NCBI GenBank assembly: GCA_035642535.1
Contig: DASQSE010000050.1
Span: forward strand, 12,084-76,083
DNA length: 64,000 nt
Source: Jatrophihabitans sp035642535
GTDB taxonomy: Bacteria; Actinomycetota; Actinomycetes; Mycobacteriales; Jatrophihabitantaceae
Direction of reading: 5' to 3'
In this document: positions 51,686-60,234 of the stretch, in pieces
Layout: every line of letters begins with the position of its first letter
How positions within the stretch are numbered: position 1 is the stretch's first letter
Program-made: the position numbers and the translations under genes
Notes under the pieces: generated by a model
What the model saw: the letters and a program-made list of their open reading frames with translations, nothing else
What the model was told of the DNA's origin: nothing
Databases searched by the model: none

Positions 51686-52978
51686 TCACCGGCGCTCGAT
51701 CCGGAGGTCGAGGAAGTGCGTCGAGCAGGAGATGCACGGGTCGTAATTGCGGATCGTCTGCTCGCACAACGCGGTGAGAGCGGCATCGTCGATGTCGAGG
51801 TTCATGCCGACGACGCGGCGCAGGTCGTCCTCGATCGCCGGCTGGTTCTGCGCCGTCGGCGGCACGATCGTGGCGCTCTTGATCGAGCCGTCCGCATCCA
51901 GCTCGTAGCGGTGGTACAGCAGCCCGCGCGGCGCCTCACTCACGCCGTGGCCGACGCCGGCCCGCGGCGGCACCGGGACGGCAGGCGGATCCGGCCGCTC
52001 GTAGTTCTCGATGATCCGCAATGCCTCGTCGACCGCGTACACCACCTCGACCGCGCGCACGACGATGCTGCGGAACGGGTTGCGGCACGTGTCGCCCAGC
52101 CCGGCCGCGCTGGCCGCTTCACGCGCCAGCGGCGAAAGCTGCGCGGAGTTGATCGAGTAGCGAGCGAGTGGTCCCGTCAGGTAGCGACGCCCGTCGAAGG
52201 TCGAGTGCAGCGCGGTCGAGTGCGGCACCTGGTGCTCGACGGCGTGCTCCGGGTATTCGCTCGGCGGCAAACGCAGGCCGCCGGCCGTGGCGACCGTTCC
52301 GTTCTCGATCGCGTAGTGGTCGGGATGGGTGACGGCGACCAGCTCGTGATCGACCTCGACGTCCGGGATGTCGAAGCCGGCCACCCAGGTGACCGTCTCG
52401 AGTGCCTGGTCCCGAGCAACGCGCAACTGCTCGGCCAGCCTGGCCAGCTCCTCTCGGGTCGGCGCGCGGTGGAAACCGCCGATCCGGGGATTCACCGGGT
52501 GGATGGCGCGGCCGCCCACCGTCTCGAGCACCGCGTTGCCGACCTTCTTCAGCGCGAGCCCGCGCTCCACCTCGGCGCGATGGTCCTGCGCGAGCGTGAT
52601 CGCGTCCTGGTAGCCGAGGAAGTCGACCGCGTGCAACAGGTAGATGTGCAGCGTGTGGCTGGAGATCCACTCGCCGCAGTACAGCAGCCGGCGCAGCGCC
52701 GCGATCTGCCCGCCGATCTCGACCCCGCACGCGTCCTCGATCGCGTTCCATCCGCTCGACTGATACGCGACCGGGCAGATCCCGCAGATGCGTGCGGTGA
52801 TGTCGAGGACCTCGGTGTACTGCCGACCACGCAGGAAAGCCTCGAAGAACCGCGGCGGCTCGTAGATCTGCAGCTCGACCTCATCGACCTGCTCGCCGTC
52901 GATGACCAGGCGCAAACCGCCCTCACCTTCGACGCGGGCGAGCGAACTAACCGACAGCTGGCGGGTTCGATGGCTCAC
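51686..52978 (-). CDS. [NiFe] hydrogenase large (alpha) subunit, group 3b-like
   Basis: 430 residues. The nickel site is complete: N-terminal RICGICPVAYQ (Cys65, Cys68) and C-terminal DPCISCSTH (Cys415, Cys418, His421) with nine further residues. Tyr72 stands where many groups have His. Length, motif form and the operon (diaphorase-type beta and gamma subunits) fit cytosolic NADP-coupled group 3b 'sulfhydrogenases', such as mycobacterial Hyd3. GTG at 52978 has GGGAG upstream; it overlaps the small-subunit gene by 32 bp. It should catalyse H2 to 2H+ in both directions with NADPH as partner. Confidence 0.92.
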   Translation of the reverse strand: MSHRTRQLSVSSLARVEGEGGLRLVIDGEQVDEVELQIYEPPRFFEAFLRGRQYTEVLDITARICGICPVAYQSSGWNAIEDACGVEIGGQIAALRRLLYCGEWISSHTLHIYLLHAVDFLGYQDAITLAQDHRAEVERGLALKKVGNAVLETVGGRAIHPVNPRIGGFHRAPTREELARLAEQLRVARDQALETVTWVAGFDIPDVEVDHELVAVTHPDHYAIENGTVATAGGLRLPPSEYPEHAVEHQVPHSTALHSTFDGRRYLTGPLARYSINSAQLSPLAREAASAAGLGDTCRNPFRSIVVRAVEVVYAVDEALRIIENYERPDPPAVPVPPRAGVGHGVSEAPRGLLYHRYELDADGSIKSATIVPPTAQNQPAIEDDLRRVVGMNLDIDDAALTALCEQTIRNYDPCISCSTHFLDLRIERR

Positions 52979-53732
52979 CGCGCGCTCCCTTCTCGGCGAA
53001 GGCGGCGACGTTGAAGGTGCTGTAGACCCGGCCGACCGCCTCGTCGCTCATCCCACAACTCTTCAGGGCGGGGAGCAGCGCGGGCAGGTTCGGGTTGGTC
53101 ATCGGGCCGAAGCAGCCGTAGCAGCCGCGGCGCACGCTCGGACAGAGCGCGCCGCAGCCGGCGTGCGTGACCGGGCCGAGGCAGGGCGTCCCGTCCGCGA
53201 CCATGACGCAGGTCAGCCCGCGCCGCTTGCACTCGGTGCAGACGCTGGTGTCGGGGATGTCCGGCTTGCGGCCGGCGAGGAAAGCGGTGATCACCTCGAG
53301 CAGTTGGCGGCGGTCGATCGGGCAGCCACGCAGCTCGAAATCCACCTTCACGTGCGCGGCGATCGGAGTCGAGGTCTCCAGCGTGTCGATGTACTCGGGC
53401 CGGGCGTAGACCGCGGCGCGGAACTCCTCGACGTCGGCGAAGTTGCGCAGCGCCTGGATGCCACCGGCGGTGGCGCAGGCGCCGATCGTGATCAGCACCT
53501 TGCTCTGCTCACGGACGAACCTGATGCGCTCGACGTCCGCGGGCGTGGTGACCGAACCTTCGACGAGCGAGACGTCGTACGGACCGGGCAGCACGTTGCG
53601 GGACGCCTCGAGGAAATGCGCGACCGTGACCCGGCCGGCCAAGGGCAGCAACTCGTCCTCGCAGTCGAGCAAGGTGAGCTGGCATCCGTCGCACGACGCG
53701 AACTTCCAGACGGCAAGGGTGGGATTCGTCAT
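52947..53732 (-). CDS. [NiFe] hydrogenase small (delta) subunit, group 3b-like
   Basis: 261 residues carrying iron-sulfur clusters. Proximal-cluster ligands are in FASCDGCQ (Cys14, Cys17), GACAT and GCPID; further clusters are in CTECKRRGLTC and the CLGPVTHAGCGALCPS to GCYGC region. There is no twin-arginine signal, so the enzyme is cytosolic. I chose ATG at 53732; a GTG one codon upstream is also possible. The start shares one base with the gamma-subunit stop (TGATG). It passes electrons from the nickel site to the beta/gamma subunits. Confidence 0.92.
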   Translation of the reverse strand: MTNPTLAVWKFASCDGCQLTLLDCEDELLPLAGRVTVAHFLEASRNVLPGPYDVSLVEGSVTTPADVERIRFVREQSKVLITIGACATAGGIQALRNFADVEEFRAAVYARPEYIDTLETSTPIAAHVKVDFELRGCPIDRRQLLEVITAFLAGRKPDIPDTSVCTECKRRGLTCVMVADGTPCLGPVTHAGCGALCPSVRRGCYGCFGPMTNPNLPALLPALKSCGMSDEAVGRVYSTFNVAAFAEKGARGEPSNPPAVG

Positions 53733-54556
53733 CACAGCCCCCGGATGGCGAGCAACGGGGCGGCCACGTCATAGGTCACGACCGGGCCGTCGCGGCAGAC
53801 GAGCAGCGGACCGAGCTGGCAGTGCCCGCACAACCCGACACCGCACTTCATGTTGCGCTCCAGCGAGACCCGGATGTGCTCGGCCGCGACGCCCTTGCGC
53901 AGGAGGACGTCCGCGCTGAATCGCATCATCGGCTCCGGACCGCACAGGAACGCGGTGGTGCGTGTCGGGTCGATGTCGAGCCGGGCGAGCGGCTCGGTGA
54001 CGAAGCCGACCGGTCCGACCCACTCGGGCGCTGGCACGTCGACGGTCAGCTCGACCTCGAGATCGGAATGCTGCGTCCAGCCGAGCAGCTGTTCGCGGAA
54101 CAGGAACTCCTCGGGATTGCGAGCGCCGACGATGAGCACCATCCGGCCGAACGAGGCGCGGTCGGCGAGCAGCGCCAGCACGACCGGACGCAGCGGTGCC
54201 AGCCCGACGCCGCCGGCGACGACCACTACGTCCCGTCCGATCGCCGACGCAACGCCCCAGCCCACCCCGTACGGACCGCGCACCCCGAGCGTGGCGCCCG
54301 GCTCCGCGTCATGCAGTGCCCGGCTGACCGCGCCGACGTCACGGACCGTCTGGGTGAGTGTTCCGGTGCCGTTCGCGCCGCTGATCGAGATCGCCACTTC
54401 GCCGACACCGGGAACGCAGAGCATCGTGAACTGGCCCGGCTCGAACGCAGGCAGCGCCTCGGCAACGGGCTCGAGCAGCAGCGTCGCGGAATCGGCCGTC
54501 TCGACGTGCCGGCGCGCGACGGAATACGGCACCGGGAGCATGGGGTCAGCTAGCAC
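53732..54556 (-). CDS. Hydrogenase FAD/NAD(P)-binding (gamma) subunit
   Basis: 274 residues of the ferredoxin-NADP reductase superfamily. FAD barrel (EPGQFTMLCVPG), NAD(P)-binding half (VVAGGVGLAPLRPVV and FLCGPEPMMRF), then a [2Fe-2S] site with CGVGLCGHC and a final Cys in LLVCRDGP. It moves electrons between NADP(H) and the iron-sulfur chain of the hydrogenase. GTG at 54556 is preceded by GGGAG and overlaps the upstream regulator-like gene by 11 bp. Internal ATG at 54541 is a weaker alternative. Confidence 0.9.
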   Translation of the reverse strand: MLADPMLPVPYSVARRHVETADSATLLLEPVAEALPAFEPGQFTMLCVPGVGEVAISISGANGTGTLTQTVRDVGAVSRALHDAEPGATLGVRGPYGVGWGVASAIGRDVVVVAGGVGLAPLRPVVLALLADRASFGRMVLIVGARNPEEFLFREQLLGWTQHSDLEVELTVDVPAPEWVGPVGFVTEPLARLDIDPTRTTAFLCGPEPMMRFSADVLLRKGVAAEHIRVSLERNMKCGVGLCGHCQLGPLLVCRDGPVVTYDVAAPLLAIRGL

Positions 54557-55010
54557 GCGGGCTCCCGTACATGTCGATCAGCCGCGCACGGGTGCCGTGC
54601 AGCCGGTCCGCGAGCGCCTCGAGCAGGCGCATCGCGAGCGGGTAGCCGAGCCTGCAGTCGTGTGTGGCGAACTCGCGCAGCTGCACGGCGTCGATCTCGA
54701 TCGCCTCCACCGGCTCGGTGGCGACGCCGTCGAAGCGCCAGCGGTACGGCGCGAGCAGCCACGACCAGCCCAGCACGTCGCCGGGGCCGAGGGTCTGCAC
54801 GGTGCTCGCCGCGTTGTTGGGCAGCGGGGTCTGCAACGCGACTCGACCGGATCGGATCAGCCAACACCGGTCGGCGGGCCGGCCTTCTTCGATGATGCGG
54901 TGTCCGGTCGCGAACGTGACGGTGTGCCCAAGGCTGCCCACCCGTTCGAGCTGCGACTCCGTCAGGTCGGCGAGCAACGGGAAGCGGGCCAGCTCCTCAG
55001 TCGTGTACAT
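54546..55010 (-). CDS. Cyclic-nucleotide-binding domain protein without DNA-binding domain
   Basis: 154 residues. A CRP-type beta-roll (about 15-125; GHRIIEEGRPADRCWLIRSGRVAL and LGPGDVLGWSWLL) is followed by a short C-helix only. The winged helix of true CRP/FNR proteins is absent. Cyclic-nucleotide contacts (a Glu-x-x-x-x-x-x-x-Arg-Ser/Thr pattern) are not evident. It overlaps both neighbours in the hydrogenase operon (14 bp and 11 bp), so it may be a regulatory or structural part of the enzyme rather than a transcription factor. A similar gene accompanies mycobacterial group 3b hydrogenases, from memory. Confidence 0.82.
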   Translation of the reverse strand: MYTTEELARFPLLADLTESQLERVGSLGHTVTFATGHRIIEEGRPADRCWLIRSGRVALQTPLPNNAASTVQTLGPGDVLGWSWLLAPYRWRFDGVATEPVEAIEIDAVQLREFATHDCRLGYPLAMRLLEALADRLHGTRARLIDMYGSPRAS

Positions 55011-56103
55011 CGCGCGCCTCCTCTGCGAGCTTCCCGGCTTCGACGGTGATGTCGATGCCGACCGGACACCATGCGATGCACCGCCCGCAGCCGACGCAGC
55101 CGGACGAGCCGAATTGGTCCTGCCACGTGCCGAGCTTGTGCGAGATCCACTGCCGGTAACGATTCGCGCCGCTGACCCGGACGCTGCCGCCGTGCAGGTA
55201 GGAGAAGTCGATCTCGTAGCACGAGGCCCAGCGCTGCGAGCGCTCCGCCGTCCCGCCGGCGAGATCGGTTTGGTCCTCGGTGGTCGTGCAGAAGCAGGTC
55301 GGGCACACCATCGTGCAGTTGCCGCACGTCAGACAGCGATTGGCGACCTCGTCCCAGATCGGCGACTCCCGGCCGTCGCGGAACAGGGTGCGCAGATCAG
55401 TGTCGGGCAACTCCCTGCCCATGTGCTCGGCCGCGGCGGCAACCGCGGCATCGGCCTCGTCCACCTCGGCCGGCGTCGCCTCGCGGTGTTCGAGGTCGGC
55501 GAGGACCTGCGCGCCCTCGTCGGTGCCGACCGTGACGACATAGGTCGCGCCGGCATCGTCCACCCGTTCGGTCAGTGACAGGTCGTAGCCCGGCCCGGGC
55601 GCCGGGCCGGTGCCGAGCGAAGCGCAGAAGCAGAGTCCGCCCGGCTCGGTGCAGCCGACCGCGATGACGAACAGCCCCTGCCGACGGCGCTGGAACGACC
55701 CGTCCGGCTGTGCGCCGCCGCCGAGCACGCGGCCCAGGACGGCGATCGAGGCCAGATCGCAGGCACGCACGCCGAGGAACGCGTACCGCGGCGGCTCGTC
55801 GTCGGCGAGCCGGTACGTGCTGCCGTCGCTGCTCCAGATGGGCCGCCGTGGCGGATGCAGAAACTCCTTCCACGATTGCTGGCCCGTCGAGTGCGCGAAC
55901 ACGGCGGCGTCGGTGCGTCGATGCAACCGGTAACTGCCGGGCGCGACGTCGACGCCCCAGCCGTCCGGGAGGTCGGCGCCGGAGGACAATTCGGCGAGCA
56001 CGATCGCATCGTCGCGGACCGTCGGCCCGACGACGCGGTAACCGCGCGCGGCGAGCGTTTCGACGAGCGCATTCAAACCGGCACGGTCGATGACGGAGCT
56101 CAC
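54997..56103 (-). CDS. Hydrogenase 4Fe-4S (beta) subunit
   Basis: 368 residues, first gene of the hydrogenase operon. The N-terminal half is the HydB-type domain; it includes GVRACDLASIAVL and a region that binds an extra cluster in related proteins. Two ferredoxin motifs are at CLTCGNCTMVCPTCFC near 254 and CVGCGRCIAWCPVG near 333. It wires the hydrogenase dimer to the flavin subunit. I chose GTG at 56103, where the conserved sequence starts; longer frames would run across the divergent GH2 promoter and its first codons. The gap to the GH2 gene is only 91 bp. Confidence 0.88.
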   Translation of the reverse strand: MSSVIDRAGLNALVETLAARGYRVVGPTVRDDAIVLAELSSGADLPDGWGVDVAPGSYRLHRRTDAAVFAHSTGQQSWKEFLHPPRRPIWSSDGSTYRLADDEPPRYAFLGVRACDLASIAVLGRVLGGGAQPDGSFQRRRQGLFVIAVGCTEPGGLCFCASLGTGPAPGPGYDLSLTERVDDAGATYVVTVGTDEGAQVLADLEHREATPAEVDEADAAVAAAAEHMGRELPDTDLRTLFRDGRESPIWDEVANRCLTCGNCTMVCPTCFCTTTEDQTDLAGGTAERSQRWASCYEIDFSYLHGGSVRVSGANRYRQWISHKLGTWQDQFGSSGCVGCGRCIAWCPVGIDITVEAGKLAEEARDVHD

Positions 56104-56194
56104 ACCAATAGGCTGCCGTGGATCAAGCGCTGGCGCGAGCCCAAGCGCCGTTTTCTCGACATCAATCTCATCCCGTGGGCCAGAAGGGCGGCCG

Positions 56195-58006
56195 GTGGAA
56201 GCGGTGGACCACGATGCGGAGTACCCGCGCCCGCTGTTGCGTCGCGCGAATTGGCACAGCCTGGACGGGGTGTGGGGCTTTGCCTTCGACGACGCCGACG
56301 CGGGCCGGGCGGATCGCTGGTACGAGCCGGCGCGGGCGGCGACGTTCACCCGCACGATCGCGGTGCCGATCCCGCCGGAGGCACCCGGCTCGGGCATCGG
56401 CGAGCGAGGATTTCACCCGGTCGTCTGGTATCGCCGGGCGGTCCCGGGTGCGGCGCTCGCACCGCCTGATGACGACGCGCGAGTCCTGATCCATTTCGGC
56501 GCTGTGGACTTCCGCGCCGACGTGTGGTGCGACGGCCGGCATGTCGCCGCGCATGTCGGTGGGCAGTCGCCGTTCAGCGCCGATGTCACCGACGCGCTGA
56601 CACCGGGTGCGGACGAGCACGTGATCGTGGTGCGCGCCGAGGATGATCCGCGTGATCTCGAACAGCCCCGCGGCAAACAGGATTGGGAACCGCAGCCACA
56701 CGAGATCTGGTACGAGCGCACGACCGGCATCTGGCAGCCGGTGTGGTCGGAGATCGTTGCGGCACAGCACGTCGCCGAGCTGGCTTGGACGCCGGATGTT
56801 GGCGCGGCGAGCGTGCGCGGCGAGATCGCGCTCGCGCGCACACCGCTGCATGGACTGACCGTCGACATCGCGCTGCGGTTCGCCGACGAGGCGCTGGCCA
56901 CCGCCACGGCCGACGTCACCGAGCGGACGACGATGCTGGACATCGCCGTGCCGGCGCTGCGGCGCGCACGCAGCCGCGACCGGTTGCTGTGGAGTCCCGA
57001 ACAGCCGGCGCTGGTCGACGCCGAGGTGGTGTTGCGCGACTCGAACGGGGCACGGCTCGACGTGCTGCACAGCTACCTGGGACTTCGCACCGTCACCGTC
57101 GGCGCCGGCGAGTTCCGGCTCAACGATCGTCCGTACCCGCTGCGCGGGGTGCTGAACCAGGGCTACCGTCCGGACACCCACCTGGCCACCTCGGGCACGG
57201 CCGAACTGCGCGCCGAGGTCGCGGTTGCGAAGGCGATGGGCTTCAACACGGTGCGCGTGCATCAGAAGGCAGAAGACCCGCGCTTCCTGTACTGGGCGGA
57301 TCGCCTCGGGCTCCTCGTGTGGTGCGAGACGGCGGCGACCTACCGGTACAGCTCGCGCGCCGTGGCGCTGCTCAGCACCGAGTGGGCCGATCTCGTGCGG
57401 CGGTATCGCAGCCACCCCTCTGTCGTCGCGTGGGTGCCGATCAACGAGAGCTGGGGAATCCCCGATGTAGCGACTGATCCCGCGCAGCAACACTTCGCCC
57501 GCGCGCTGGCCGAGCTCACTCGAGCTCTCGACCCGAGCCGTCCGGTGCTGTCCAACGAGGGCTGGGAACACGTCGACAGCGACATCCTCGGCGTGCACGA
57601 CTACACATCGCAGCCGCGGCTGCTGCGCCGGCGATACGGGTCGCAGCGCGGCGCGGCCCGCTTCGGTCAGACCCGCCGCGGGCCGGCGGGACGCAAGCTG
57701 TCCGTCACCGGGACGCAGCGCCGCGCGGTGACCTCCGGTGCGGTTCCCGTCATGCTCACCGAGTTCGGCGGCATCTCGCTCGCGCCGAAATCCGGCGAGT
57801 GGGGATACGCCACCGCCGCGTCGGCCGACGAATTCGCCCAGCGGCTGCGCGAACTGTTCGACGCGGTGCGCGCCAGCCCCTATCTCGCCGGGTACTGCTA
57901 CACGCAGTTGCGCGACGCCGGGGGCGAGACGAACGGGCTGCTGCGCGCCGACGGCAGTCCGAAACTCCCGATCGAGACCATCCACGCCATCGTCACGGGC
58001 TCCTGA
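56195..58006 (+). CDS. Glycoside hydrolase family 2 protein
   Basis: 603 residues with GH2 order: sugar-binding jelly roll (NWHSLDGVWGFAFDD), immunoglobulin-like domain, and TIM barrel with the acid/base Glu about 418 in VPINESWG and the nucleophile Glu about 523 in LTEFGG. Short for a beta-galactosidase and without its C-terminal small-chain domain, so beta-glucuronidase- or mannosidase-type activity is equally possible. No signal peptide, so cytosolic. GTG at 56195 follows AGAAGGGCGG. It is divergent from the hydrogenase operon and probably unrelated to it. A 15-bp direct repeat begins inside its last codons. Confidence 0.85.
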   Translation: MEAVDHDAEYPRPLLRRANWHSLDGVWGFAFDDADAGRADRWYEPARAATFTRTIAVPIPPEAPGSGIGERGFHPVVWYRRAVPGAALAPPDDDARVLIHFGAVDFRADVWCDGRHVAAHVGGQSPFSADVTDALTPGADEHVIVVRAEDDPRDLEQPRGKQDWEPQPHEIWYERTTGIWQPVWSEIVAAQHVAELAWTPDVGAASVRGEIALARTPLHGLTVDIALRFADEALATATADVTERTTMLDIAVPALRRARSRDRLLWSPEQPALVDAEVVLRDSNGARLDVLHSYLGLRTVTVGAGEFRLNDRPYPLRGVLNQGYRPDTHLATSGTAELRAEVAVAKAMGFNTVRVHQKAEDPRFLYWADRLGLLVWCETAATYRYSSRAVALLSTEWADLVRRYRSHPSVVAWVPINESWGIPDVATDPAQQHFARALAELTRALDPSRPVLSNEGWEHVDSDILGVHDYTSQPRLLRRRYGSQRGAARFGQTRRGPAGRKLSVTGTQRRAVTSGAVPVMLTEFGGISLAPKSGEWGYATAASADEFAQRLRELFDAVRASPYLAGYCYTQLRDAGGETNGLLRADGSPKLPIETIHAIVTGS

Positions 58007-58137
58007 CCTGGCTGGCTCTTCACCTGCGTGGTCAGTTGTGCGCCGAGTGGTCAGCTATAAGTGACCATCCGGGTTCGAGCTGACCACCCGATGCGAGAGA
58101 CATGGCTGGGATCAGCCGTCCAACGGGCTCCTGACCT
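57995..58137. repeat. 15-bp direct repeats flanking a 113-bp insert with TGGTCA-type terminal-like repeats
   Basis: ACGGGCTCCTGACCT occurs at 57995-58009 (across the GH2 stop) and again at 58123-58137. Between them lie repeated GTGGTCA motifs: 58029-58035 and 58047-58056 in one orientation, AGTGACCA (58060-58067) and AGCTGACCAC (58078-58087) in the other. GTGGTCAGCT and AGCTGACCAC are exact complements. Multiple short terminal repeats of this kind recall IS21-type ends, but no transposase is present; it may be a remnant, a small mobile element or a regulatory dyad. Confidence 0.5.
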
Positions 58138-58232
58138 TCGGCCCGCGCCGGACGCGCCCTGTGGCACTGCCGTCCGGATCGGGCTCGACCCATGGTGAAG
58201 GGGTCAGCATCCCTACGGAGGAAGGGGTTGTG

Positions 58233-58448
58233 ATGAAAGTGACCCTGGCGGCGTTGGTTTCGGTACCGCTCATCGGTCTCGCGATCGTGGGCGCAATCAT
58301 CCTGCCTCTCCTGATCATGATCCTGCCGTTACTCGCGGTCGCGCTGCTCTGCGGCTGGGGCATCCTGTACGCCAGCTCGGTCGGCCGTGCTCGCAAGGTG
58401 TCGGAACCGCGCGGCCGGCACGTCGTCGAGTCCGCACGGGCGCGGTGA
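58233..58448 (+). CDS. Small membrane protein, unknown
   Basis: 71 residues. Two closely spaced hydrophobic segments (about 4-25 and 27-48), rich in Leu, Ile and Val, precede a short Arg-rich cytosolic tail. GGAGGAAGG lies upstream of the ATG at 58233; a GTG one codon earlier is an alternative. It resembles no family I recognise. It is convergent with the minus-strand gene at 58482. Confidence 0.6.
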   Translation: MKVTLAALVSVPLIGLAIVGAIILPLLIMILPLLAVALLCGWGILYASSVGRARKVSEPRGRHVVESARAR

Positions 58449-58481
58449 ACGCCGGATTGCGCTGGCAAACCGGCCGGCAGA

Positions 58482-59276
58482 TTACGGCTTGATCGGCGTG
58501 CAGAACTCGACCGAGTCGACAGCTGCCCGGAAGAACTCGCCGCGGTCGTCGCCCGGTGCATCGACCCAGCGGGCGCGCATGTCGTCCGGAACGATCATGC
58601 CGTCCGCGGCGTACTCGCCTCCGAACAGGACCTCGAAGGTCCGCTCGCCGTAGCCGGTGCCGTCCGGATCGCCCCATCGGTGCATGGAGACACCGTCGAG
58701 GGCGCCGTCGGCGGCGACGAGAATCGTGACGGCAGACGCGCTCAGGCCGTCGAAATAGGTGGCCGTGTCGGGATCGGGGCCGGCCTGCCACGTAGCGTCG
58801 ACCAGGCTGGTCGGCAGCAGCACGGACTCGCCGGCGAGCCGGCCCGCGGCGCTGCGGGTGACGTCCGGCCCGGCGGCGGAGATCAGCGGCAGGCCGAGCA
58901 GCCGCCAGCGCATCGACCCGGCGCCGTTGACGTACGAGTCGTACCCGGACACGCGTAGGTGCCCGATACAGGTGCGCGCGGCCCAGACGAACCCGGCGCC
59001 GGGAACGAGCGCCTCGATCGCTGTGTACGGACGCCACCGGCCGCCCAGTTTGACCTCGCCGTGCATGCGCAGCTCCGCGGCGTGCACCAGCGGCAGCCCC
59101 GGCTCGACGGCGTGCGTCAACCAGCGGCGGGCCGGTTCGGGATGGGCCAGCAGCACCGCCGGGTCGAAGACGTCAGGTCGAGCGACGGGACGCAGCGCAC
59201 GGGCCAGTGCGCGCGCGTGGTGCGGTGTGTGCCGACGCCCCGTGGCCGATGCGGACGATCGCAGCGTCGTAGTCAT
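58482..59276 (-). CDS. Uncharacterised protein (DUF6544/DUF6920-like)
   Basis: 264 residues. A basic N-terminus leads to a domain with VHAAELRMHGEVKLGG and, later, RWLTHAV-type and GDPDGTGYGERTFEVLFGGEYAADGM motifs. The pattern (a beta-rich core with a C-terminal DGMIVPD) resembles unnamed actinobacterial proteins I associate with DUF6544 or DUF6920; I cannot confirm this. No membrane helix or catalytic motif is evident. GGAGGG lies 6 nt before the ATG at 59276. The divergent region (59277-59427) holds two DosR-like boxes. Confidence 0.65.
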   Translation of the reverse strand: MTTTLRSSASATGRRHTPHHARALARALRPVARPDVFDPAVLLAHPEPARRWLTHAVEPGLPLVHAAELRMHGEVKLGGRWRPYTAIEALVPGAGFVWAARTCIGHLRVSGYDSYVNGAGSMRWRLLGLPLISAAGPDVTRSAAGRLAGESVLLPTSLVDATWQAGPDPDTATYFDGLSASAVTILVAADGALDGVSMHRWGDPDGTGYGERTFEVLFGGEYAADGMIVPDDMRARWVDAPGDDRGEFFRAAVDSVEFCTPIKP

Positions 59277-59346
59277 GGGGAGCCCTCCTTGCCATGGAAC
59301 ATGGGTCTCCGATATCCACGGTGCTCTCAAGGAGCTTCGGGGGGCA

Positions 59347-59383
59347 GGGCCGAACGGGCCTGCGGTGACGTGGCGATGGGCCC
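59347..59383. promoter_or_regulatory. Tandem DosR/DevR-like boxes upstream of the USP gene
   Basis: GGGCC-GAAC-GGGCC (59347-59360) and GTGGC-GATG-GGCCC (59370-59383) each fit GGGNC-N4-GNCCC at 7 of 8 positions. Their starts are 23 bp apart, the same spacing as the pair at 35946/35969. They lie 45-81 bp upstream of the USP start and 70-107 bp from the divergent gene. Confidence 0.45.
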
Positions 59384-59427
59384 TACAGGTTCGCCGCCGG
59401 CGCGCGGACGCTGAGGATGTGACCGCC

Positions 59428-59877
59428 ATGGATTCGGTCGCGCGGGGGTCGCCGGGACGCGCGCGCATCGTCGTCGGCATCGACGGTTCGGAACCGTCGA
59501 AGGAAGCGCTGCGCTGGGCCGGGCGCCTTGCCGCCGCCGAGGCAGCCACGATCGAGGTCGTCGGCGTGTGGCAGCTGCCGTCCAGCGTCGGCTGGGCCAC
59601 GGTGTCGCCGGATTTCGCGCTCGCCGACGAGTTCAAGATCGCGGTCGACAAGGCGGTCGACCAGACTTTCGACGAGCGTCCGGGCGACCTCACGGTCCGT
59701 TGCGTCGAGGGCGACCCGGCCGCGGTGTTGCTGGACGCGAGCCGCGATGCGCTCATGGTTGTCGTCGGCAGCCGCGGGCACGGCGGATTCATGGGCCTGT
59801 TGCTGGGCTCGGTGAGCGCGAAGGTCGCCGAGAACGCGACCTGCCCCGTGCTCGTCGTCCACGCGCGAGCCGACTGA
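59428..59877 (+). CDS. Universal stress protein, single domain
   Basis: 149 residues forming one USP fold. It opens with IVVGIDGSEPSKEALRWA and carries the full ATP signature GSRGHGGFMGLLLGSVS, then CPVLVVH. It aligns end to end with the USP at 31838, so the two are likely duplicates. ATG at 59428 has GAGGA about 11 nt upstream; GTG at 59419 is possible. The tandem DosR-like boxes just upstream fit hypoxic induction. The gene stands alone. Confidence 0.9.
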   Translation: MDSVARGSPGRARIVVGIDGSEPSKEALRWAGRLAAAEAATIEVVGVWQLPSSVGWATVSPDFALADEFKIAVDKAVDQTFDERPGDLTVRCVEGDPAAVLLDASRDALMVVVGSRGHGGFMGLLLGSVSAKVAENATCPVLVVHARAD

Positions 59878-59920
59878 GTGCCGACGTCCGAGCCGGCGGG
59901 CTTGCGCGAGCGCGCTCAGC

Positions 59921-60169
59921 TCAGGAAACAGCCGCCCCGCTCTTGACCAGCGCCTCGGAGTGTCGCCGGTAGTGATGCCCGCACAGCAGCAGTTCGCCCG
60001 TTGTGGGATCGGACGTCGCGAGGATCACCCGGTGCAGCGGCCGCGCGCTGCAGCAATCGGCGCGCTGCTCGGTCGCGCCCAGGGCGTCCAGAAGCAGCTC
60101 GTCGGCGGGCCGGTCGAGGAGCGTCGTACCGGTCGGGTCGGGTGTACTGCGCCAAGGCATCGCAACCAT
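59921..60169 (-). CDS. Small zinc-ribbon-like protein (DUF7455-like)
   Basis: 82 residues. The core RADCCSARPLHRVILATSD and ELLLCGHHYRRHSEAL match the pattern of small actinobacterial DUF7455 proteins, in which Cys pairs and a CGHH motif probably bind zinc. One Cys of the usual first pair (CDRCGA) appears shifted to CCSA. Two starts are possible, ATG 60169 and ATG 60160; neither has a clear ribosome site. It follows the ferredoxin gene (60235) by 65 bp in the same direction. Function unknown. Confidence 0.65.
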   Translation of the reverse strand: MVAMPWRSTPDPTGTTLLDRPADELLLDALGATEQRADCCSARPLHRVILATSDPTTGELLLCGHHYRRHSEALVKSGAAVS

Positions 60170-60234
60170 GCAGCAGAGCGTGCCCGTTTTGCGCCTGGTG
60201 ACGCGAGGTCCGTTGCGCCTGTATCCGAGGTGAC

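Noticed and set aside
54546..55010. Calling this gene a CRP/FNR transcription factor
   Set aside because: The protein stops after the C-helix; there is no winged helix-turn-helix.
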